A stretch of DNA of 64,000 nucleotides from Protopterus annectens (lineage: Eukaryota; Chordata; Ceratodontiformes; Protopteridae), in contig NC_056743.1 of NCBI RefSeq assembly GCF_019279795.1, positions 923,757,436 to 923,821,435 of the forward strand. The letters run 5' to 3'. Made by a program: the position numbers and the translations under genes. The notes under the pieces were generated by a model. The model did not search any database, had not been told where the DNA came from, and worked only from the letters and a program-made list of their open reading frames with translations. Of the stretch, positions 58,654 to 64,000 are shown one piece after another. Every line of letters starts with the position of its first letter. Position 1 is the stretch's first letter.

Positions 58654-59349
58654 CTAAGGAGGTTTCCTTACTGGGGGGGGGGGGGGGGGGCTGTGGATGT
58701 CAAAGGTGATTTGCTTATGGTCAGACCTGACCAATGAGGGGATGACCACTGGTGTGGAGCATCTATCTCCCATGTTCGTAATGACCAGGTCTAGGATATT
58801 TGCTCCCTTGGCGGGACAATGGATTAGTTGATCCAGGGCATTGGAATTTATGAATTCCAAGAACCATTGGGAAAAGGAGTTGGTACCTGAGTAGTTTTCC
58901 CAATTAATGGCAGGGTAGTTGAAATCACCCAGTATTAGGGTGTTTGGTTGTATCTTAATATTTTCCAGTATGATTAGAAAGGTGTAGTGAGAATCTTGGG
59001 GCATGGTGGGGGATCTGTAGCAAGCTACAATTTAGATTGCAGTCTTAAATAGTGTTAGTTGCACCTGGATAATTTTAGATGCATTGTGTTGGGCAACTAG
59101 CCTGGAGGTGTGAATATCCTTGGTGAATATGGACATTCCTCCACCTTTAGTGTTTCGGTCTTGGTTTTGTGGCCGAAAAGTGTGGTACGAATTGCAGCCT
59201 GGTATTGCAGGGGTGCTCTCTGGAGCCTTGAACCAGGTCTCAGTTATTGCACAGATATCGATGTTCTCCATTTTTAGGAGTGTCTCGAGAGAGTGCATTT
59301 TGAGGTTTAGACTTCTAGCATTGAGTAGCATTACCTTCAGATTTTGCAT
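58654..59349 (-). pseudogene. CR1 APE endonuclease, copy 3
   Basis: Two pieces. 59032-59349: 'VMLLNARSLNLKMHSLETLLKMENIDICAITETWF' (Asn and Glu intact) and 'TKGGGMSIF'. 58654-59004: 'LILGDFNYPAINW', 'ILDLVITN' and 'VRSDHKQITFDI' (Asp-His). All catalytic motifs remain. The two are split by an indel near 59020. Confidence 0.9.
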
Positions 59350-59360
59350 GCTTGTATCTG

Positions 59361-59935
59361 CTACAGTGGTGGTTTTATCCTTTGAACCTTGCCTAAAAAA
59401 GGCACTATAGGGGTGGCAAAAGCTTTAGCCAGTAACTTGAATCCCAGGGGTGACAGGTGCAGACCATCTCTGGCAAAGCATAGTGGTTTGTCGATCATGT
59501 CTTCCCAGGCAGACAAATACTGGATCCCCTTTGAATGACACCAGAAGCTTAGCCAATTGTTGAAGTCAATAATTTTGTCCTTATACTGTGGTATCATTCT
59601 GGGCGAAGGCAGGATGCTACGCAGGGCTAGGGTCATCCTGCCTGAGTCACATGATCCAAGAGCTCTTCCAAGTCTCTTTTCATGTAGTCCAGGGAGGTAC
59701 GTCTCAAGTCATTCATTCCAGCATGGACAATGACAGAGTCGTATTTGTACTTGTTGTGGAGTGACTTGAGTGCATGCATTATGTGGTGGATCCTGGCACC
59801 TGACAGGCAGCTGACTGTAATTTTCTCCTTGTTCAGCCTGGTGAGTGGGACATCAGTGTGCCTGACTACAGAGTCACCTATGACTAAAGTGTTGGGTACA
59901 TTGTCTTGCCTTAGGGGCTGTTGTGGGTGGCACAC
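59361..59935 (-). pseudogene. CR1 ORF1 with SGNH/GDSL esterase-type domain
   Basis: 59633-59935: 'NTLVIGDSVVRH' (GDS nucleophile), 'LSGARIHH' (block II Gly) and 'SVIVHAGMNDLR' (GxND). 59361-59636: 'KGIQYLSAWEDM' and 'DGLHLSPLGFKLLAK' (Asp-x-x-His). All blocks of the esterase fold are present in order. Esterase domains are known in CR1 ORF1 proteins, where their role in retrotransposition is not settled. A frameshift lies at about 59634. Confidence 0.82.
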
Positions 59936-60156
59936 TGGTGTTGTGAGCTATGTGTTACTTTGGTTGTGACTGGTGTTTGTTTGCGTTTCGGCTTCGGAGG
60001 TCCTTGTTGCTTGGGCAGGTTAATGTTAAGGGCCTCCGCATATGTGGGTTTAGTGTTGCTATGTGTGGGTGTTGACTGCCAGTACTTTCTCATCAGCTTT
60101 CGTTTTCCACCATCATAAACAACACTTATTTTTCCAGGGGCTCTGCTTCCCCACAC
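59911..60156 (-). pseudogene. CR1 ORF1 N-terminal fragment
   Basis: 81 residues upstream of the esterase region, Lys/Pro/Thr-rich ('KQQGPPKPKRKQTPVTTK'), which suits a basic RNA-binding N-terminus. No PHD or zinc finger is visible. The element may be 5' truncated here. Confidence 0.5.
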
Positions 60157-60165
60157 CCCATATTA

Positions 60166-61320
60166 CTAAGTGTACTAACTTTGAGATGGCATTAACTCAG
60201 AGTAAATGGAGTCAGCTCTGTGGTGTTGAAGGATAAAGCCCCAATTGTGCCACCAGTAAGTCAAGTATGATTAGTAACTTGTATGGCTGTAGGAGCTGGA
60301 TAGGGAGGATGGAAGTGAATGTCCACTGCCAACTTTTCCATCCTAGTTGGGGGGGGGGGGGGCAGTTCTCTCTCACCACAAGGGTAACATCTAGAAGGAG
60401 CAGTAGGTGTTACCCAATCGAGTCTGTACTGGCTGAGCAAGAACTGTCATAATACAATAAACTATGAAACTGAGGGAAATATGGCATATGAAGGCACACT
60501 ACCCCTAAGGAGACAGTGGTCATGGACTTGAAGGAACTGCCAAGGGGGGGAGGGAATGCTCCCATGGGGCAGAGGTATTCTAACCCCTCAGGACCGACAG
60601 ACTGCCCTACCTTCTTCCACAAGACTCTCCCCAGGGAATGGAGGACTGACTTGGGTTCCCAGGCAGGAATGAGTGAGCCATAAGGCTCTCATCTCACTCA
60701 CAATGTCTTTCTCCCATCTCTCCCTGGACAAACTGAATGAAAGGGTGAAGTAGAAGATCAGGAGCAGTCCATGGGGACAAACAAATATCAGAGTACTGGG
60801 AATACTTTTTTCACTGAAAGGTAAAATACTTTTTTTCAGTGAAAGGTAAGTATTCCCTTTCCTTCATATTACAACAACAGTCCTGCCAGTGATGTAACAC
60901 ATAAACCAATACAACAATACTCTGAAAAGAGACTTCACTCCATCAAAAAAAGGAACAGTTACCAATAATCCAAGAATAATATCCAAGCGTTTTATTGTCA
61001 AAGTCCTAGCGTCTCGGTGTAAAACCACCTTTACAGAATTCCCTTTCCTTCAACTTACTGCAGCCTCAGCTTTAATATATTTAGTAATCACAGATTCTCC
61101 ACATCACAGAGTGAACGAATATGTACAGTCATTTGGGAAGTGGTGAATTCTTCATCAGGAAATAATTACAGATCTCCTAAGTCCTATTACTTGTTTTCTG
61201 CCACTGCACAATCACTGCAGGATGAATGATAAAGGCAGAAAAAGCAAAGCACCCAACCGTGGCTTAATTGTCCTCAGAGAATAAAATCCAGTCAATGAAA
61301 CACCAAGGACCAAAAAAAGA
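60166..61320. other. Mostly unrecognised, with a possible PLE terminal remnant
   Basis: It contains a 14-G run (60349-60362). At about 60990-61040 the minus strand reads CTGTAAA, then GGTG/CACC arms, then GAGA and ACGCTA, a pattern like a degenerate PLE hammerhead. 60910-61240 may therefore be an old pseudo-LTR. Nothing else is recognised. Confidence 0.3.
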
Positions 61321-61754
61321 AGTTATGTACCTACCATAACGTTCCATGTTTGTTGTCCTTCATCTCGCCTTCCTTCTTGCTGGTTGTGTTCAGAGACAAT
61401 CCTCGGCTCTGACTTGGCCGATATGCAATAGCTTGAGAGCTTTTACTGGCTCAAGGCTACCCCTTATCCCAACATGCCTAGGTGCAGGTACCCAGATCTT
61501 ATTTGTAACAGCCCACACTAGACATATGTAGTAAGAAAAACAATTTTTTTACTAAGCTCTTACACCAACGTAGGAAGGAAAGAAGAAAAGACAAAGTATG
61601 GTTAACCAATCTGGTATGTCAGCAGGAAACTCAGCCAGTGTAACCAATAAAGAACTCCTCTCGAACCTCCAGGAAGGGGGAAGGAGGGGGGATGCAAAGA
61701 AGGAAGGCAAGATGAAGGACAACAAACAATGAACGTTATGGTAGGCACATAACT
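61321..61754. repeat. Inverted repeat at DIRS 4 left end
   Basis: Left arm 'agttatgtacctaccataac' plus following 40 bp to 61380; right arm 61694-61754 ends 'gttatggtaggcacataact'. About 90% complementary over 60 bp with a 313-bp spacer. A third partial copy, direct to the left arm, lies at 61760-61795. Confidence 0.85.
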
Positions 61755-61757
61755 TCT

Positions 61758-62234
61758 TTATGTTATGTTGTCCCATCTTGCCTTCATTCTTGCTGGTTGG
61801 GACCGCGTTCCCCAGTACCTGGTTCTCGGGTGGCTTGGGTGGCCTGACTGATGCGTCAGAAGGTCCAGAACTGGGTCCAGTATCCAGGGCTCCAGTTGAA
61901 GGTGATGGCGAAGAAACAGAAACCATATCTGATGAGGCCAGTAAAGAGCAATGAGGATGAGTTTGCAACCCAACAATTTTGCTTTCTGAATAAGAGGGAA
62001 GGGTGGAAAAGCATATAGTTGTCCCGGAGGCCAATCATGAACAAGTGCATCTCTGGGTGACTGTCCTGGAGGGGGAACTAGGGCGAAGTAGCTGTTGCAT
62101 TTGTTGTTTAGTGGAGTGGCAAAAAGATCGCAGCATGGCTGGCCCCATTTGTGGAAAATCAAGTCTGCAACTTCTTGTTTCAGGGACCACTCATGAGGCA
62201 TGAGGATATCCCTGCTGAGCCTGTCCGCTATCAT
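61758..62234 (-). pseudogene. DIRS 4 connection region after RNase H
   Basis: 158 residues: 'MIADRLSRDILMPHEWSLKQEVADLIFHKWGQPCCDLFATPLNNKC' then 'WPPGQLYAFPPFPLI' and 'LILIALYWPHQIWFLFL', which in intact DIRS polyproteins leads to the recombinase. The frame ends at the inverted repeat. Confidence 0.8.
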
Positions 62235-62357
62235 GCCGGATTTTCCAGGAATGTGTGTTGCAATCAGAAAACGTTGGGAAGAAATCGCCCATTGACATAC
62301 TCAAAGTGCCTCCCGACACAAGGGGTAAGATCTGGTTCCGCCCTGCTTGTTGATGTA

Positions 62358-62675
62358 TCATACCACTGACATATTGTCTGCCTGGATTGCAATGGTCCAT
62401 GTAGGTAGAGAGTCTTGAAGTGCTTGCAATGCCAGAAGCACCACTCTCATCTCTAGAACATTGATGTGCAAATGGTACTCGTGAGGTTGCCACATTCCTT
62501 GGACAGTCTGTCCCAGATAATGCCCTCCCCCCATCTGGGAAGCGTCCGTGGTCACTGTAACTACTGGATGCGGGTCTAGAAAGGGTCTTCCCAGAGTCAC
62601 CTGGGGGAAGACCAGCCACCATAATAGGTGCTTTTTGCAAGATTCCATGATCAAGATCATGTGTGACATTGGCAA
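62358..62675 (-). pseudogene. DIRS 4 RNase H
   Basis: 105 residues with three acidic residues in place: TTDAS (Asp 44), LEMR (Glu 75) and QADN (Asp 100). 'TLGRPFLDPHP' precedes. The domain looks chemically intact but is frameshifted from the RT and from the C-terminal part. Confidence 0.87.
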
Positions 62676-62687
62676 TTCCTGGAAAGA

Positions 62688-63098
62688 CTACTGAGCGAAA
62701 AGAAGCCCCTGTAGAATCCGCATGTGGAAGCGTGCTAAAGGAACTAGTGTAATAGCTGCAGCCATCGAGCCTAGTACTTGCAAGACTTGTCTTGCCTGAA
62801 CTCTCATCTTGTTTATGAGAAAAGAAACTTGCTGACGAATGGTTGACACCATGTCTAGAGGCAGTTTTGTATCTAAGTCTGCCCCTATAAAGGTAATAGA
62901 CTGACAAGGCAACAAAGCAGATTTTTCATAGTTTACTGTGATACCTAACTGGGAACAAGTTTGGATTGTGTAGTCCTGTGCCTTGATTAGTTGATGCTCG
63001 GTGGTAGCAGTGAGGAGCCAGTTGTCTAGATATGGAAACACCTGGAATCCTACACACCTCAGGTGAGCTGTGACCACTGCCATACACTTGGCAAACAC
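62688..63098 (-). pseudogene. DIRS 4 RT C-terminal half
   Basis: 136 residues. 'GFQVFPYLDNWLLTATTEHQL' is motif C (YLDN at 23-26, Asp to Asn at the second position). 'NYEKSALLPCQSITFIGADLD' and 'VLQVLGSMAAAITLVPLARFHMR' follow. It overlaps the frame 63059-63331. Confidence 0.87.
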
Positions 63099-63331
63099 CC
63101 TGGGGCTGTGGAGAGACCAAAGGGTAGAGCCCTGAACTGATAATGACTGACTCCCAGCTGGAAGTGTAGGAATCTCCTGGATTGCCTGTCCATTTTTTTA
63201 TGACAGTACGCATCCTGGAGATCTATGGAGCACATCCAATTATCCTGACCCAAGAAGGGAAGAATGGACTGCAGTGTCACCATCCAGAACTTTGTCTTTT
63301 TTACCGGTTGGTTTAGCTTGCTGAGATCCAA
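63059..63331 (-). pseudogene. DIRS 4 RT central part (motifs A and B)
   Basis: 90 residues: 'MDLSKLNQPVKKTKFWMVTLQS', 'MCSIDLQDAYCHKKM' (motif A), 'YQFRALPFGLSTAPGCL' (motif B). The usual HIP after motif A is HKK here because of a local change. Frameshifted on both sides. Confidence 0.85.
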
Positions 63332-63363
63332 GATTGGTCTCCAATCCCCTGTCTTTTCTGGAA

Positions 63364-63684
63364 CTAAAAAGTACCTTGAGTAAGTTCCGGATCCGATTTA
63401 GTCTGCGGGGACTTGATGGCTCTTTTTTCTAGCAATATTTGAATCTCTAGGATTGCATGATCCCGAAGACTGGGTGGAATGTCTGGGATAGAACATTTGT
63501 CTTTTGAGGGGGACTGAGAAAAGGGAATTTTGTAACCCCTGGACATTATCGACAGTACCCATGTTTCTCTCGTGATAGATTGCCAGGCTGCTGGGTACAG
63601 TGATAGTCTGCCCCTGACTGCCTCCTGAGGTGGACAGCTGGGCCTCCCTTCAGGAGTGCTGGAAGGGCCTAGCAGAGAAAGCAT
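63364..63684 (-). pseudogene. DIRS 4 region between Gag and RT
   Basis: 106 residues. 'WQSITRETWVLSIMSRGYKIPF' and 'LEIQILLEKRAI' are the conserved lead-in to the DIRS RT. The preceding Gly/Pro-rich part is the Gag-to-RT spacer. Confidence 0.75.
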
Positions 63685-63803
63685 CTGTCACCCTGCTGTT
63701 GCGGACCCCCTCTGCCGCGAGGGCAGTGTCTTCCATTGTTGTTTCCCCCTCTGCTCCTGGGGGAAAAATCACCACATGTGTCAGGCGAAGATCCCTGGGA
63801 TTT

Positions 63804-63992
63804 TCAGAAACACATTTTTCCACTCTTTTGACCCTTAGGATAGGATCTAGATGGAGTGCAAAAACAGACCCCTATGGCAGAGAGAGTCTTAACATCCTGT
63901 TCACACCTGGTGAGAGTCTCTTTTACCTGAGGTCCAAACAAGGAAGAGCCATCAAAAGGGGTGTTGTTAAATGAAGACTTAAAGGGTTCCAC
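63804..63992 (-). pseudogene. DIRS 4 Gag C-terminal fragment
   Basis: 62 residues: 'FKSSFNNTPFDGSSLFGPQVKETLTRCEQDVKTL', corresponding to 'FKESFTNTLFDGSTLFGSLVKGTLTRSEQ' of DIRS 3. It continues beyond the window. Confidence 0.75.
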
Positions 63993-64000
63993 AAATTGAC

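Larger units (their letters stand above)
56440..60165 (-). mobile_element. CR1 element copy 3, best preserved
   Basis: Minus strand. The 3' end carries repeats of ttcatagg (56442-56460), the CR1-type 8-bp terminal microsatellite. Order: ORF1 with esterase domain (59361-60156), endonuclease (58654-59349), linker and RT (57524-58630, 57251-57484), C-terminal domain (56532-57221). An 18-G run (58673-58690) sits between endonuclease and linker. It has a handful of stops and frameshifts. Confidence 0.92.
61321..64000 (-). mobile_element. DIRS element 4 (runs off the right edge)
   Basis: Minus strand: Gag end (63804-63992), pre-RT and RT (62688-63684), RNase H (62358-62675), connection region (61758-62234). 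As in DIRS 3, no recombinase follows. Instead the element ends in a 60-bp inverted repeat (61321-61380 facing 61694-61754). Confidence 0.85.

Overview
The window looks like intergenic or intronic DNA from a large, repeat-rich vertebrate genome. Almost everything I can recognise is a mobile element: CR1/L2-type and L1/Tx1-type LINEs, DIRS-type tyrosine-recombinase retrotransposons, Penelope-like elements (PLEs), long solo LTRs, tRNA-headed SINEs and palindromic non-autonomous DNA transposons. I found no convincing host exon, rRNA gene, true tRNA gene or CRISPR. DIRS, PLE, CR1 and L1 together, with long (GT)n tracts and apparent CpG scarcity, suggest an amphibian (caecilian-like or other large genome), lungfish or similar lineage. 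The species cannot be fixed from the sequence alone.

Layout. 1-6.8 kb: a CR1 element (minus strand) split by a nearly full-length L2/CR1-group element that carries a 2A-like motif. 6.8-7.95 kb: a second CR1 fragment split by a 437-bp palindromic MITE with 9-bp target duplications. 7.95-14.65 kb: mostly unrecognised AT-rich DNA, with a diverged direct repeat and a DIRS 5' remnant. 14.65-19.9 kb: an old, heavily mutated L1-like LINE. 20.2-21.7 kb: a decayed CR1 copy, then a SINE and a (TA)n tract. 22.6-24.1 kb: an old LINE fragment. 24.1-29.2 kb: a DIRS element interrupted by two CR1 fragments in opposite orientation and by a 607-bp PLE-derived foldback. 29.2-39.5 kb: a three-level nest, a DIRS element with recognisable inverted termini, split by a PLE on the plus strand, itself split by a second PLE with a perfect 14-bp target duplication, pseudo-LTRs and hammerhead ribozyme motifs. 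39.7-43.9 kb: a solo LTR split by another LTR of the same family, which is itself interrupted by a DNA transposon and a SINE. 44.1-50.8 kb: a DIRS RT fragment, an L1-like LINE with inserts, and two more LTRs. 50.9-55.8 kb: a DIRS element with gag, RT and RNase H but no recognisable recombinase. 56.4-60.2 kb: the best-preserved CR1 element, with an esterase-type ORF1, endonuclease and RT. 61.3-64 kb: another DIRS element running off the right edge.

The coding pieces are replication proteins of the elements (endonucleases, reverse transcriptases, RNase H, tyrosine recombinase, ORF1/Gag) and nearly all are broken. The insertion order can be read from the nesting: inner elements are younger. Paralogous copies inside the same window act as empty-site references, which makes several insertion boundaries unusually well supported. 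The most interesting layer is small-scale: self-cleaving ribozyme motifs in PLE termini, a ribozyme-bearing PLE foldback without coding sequence, and a 2A-like site in a LINE.
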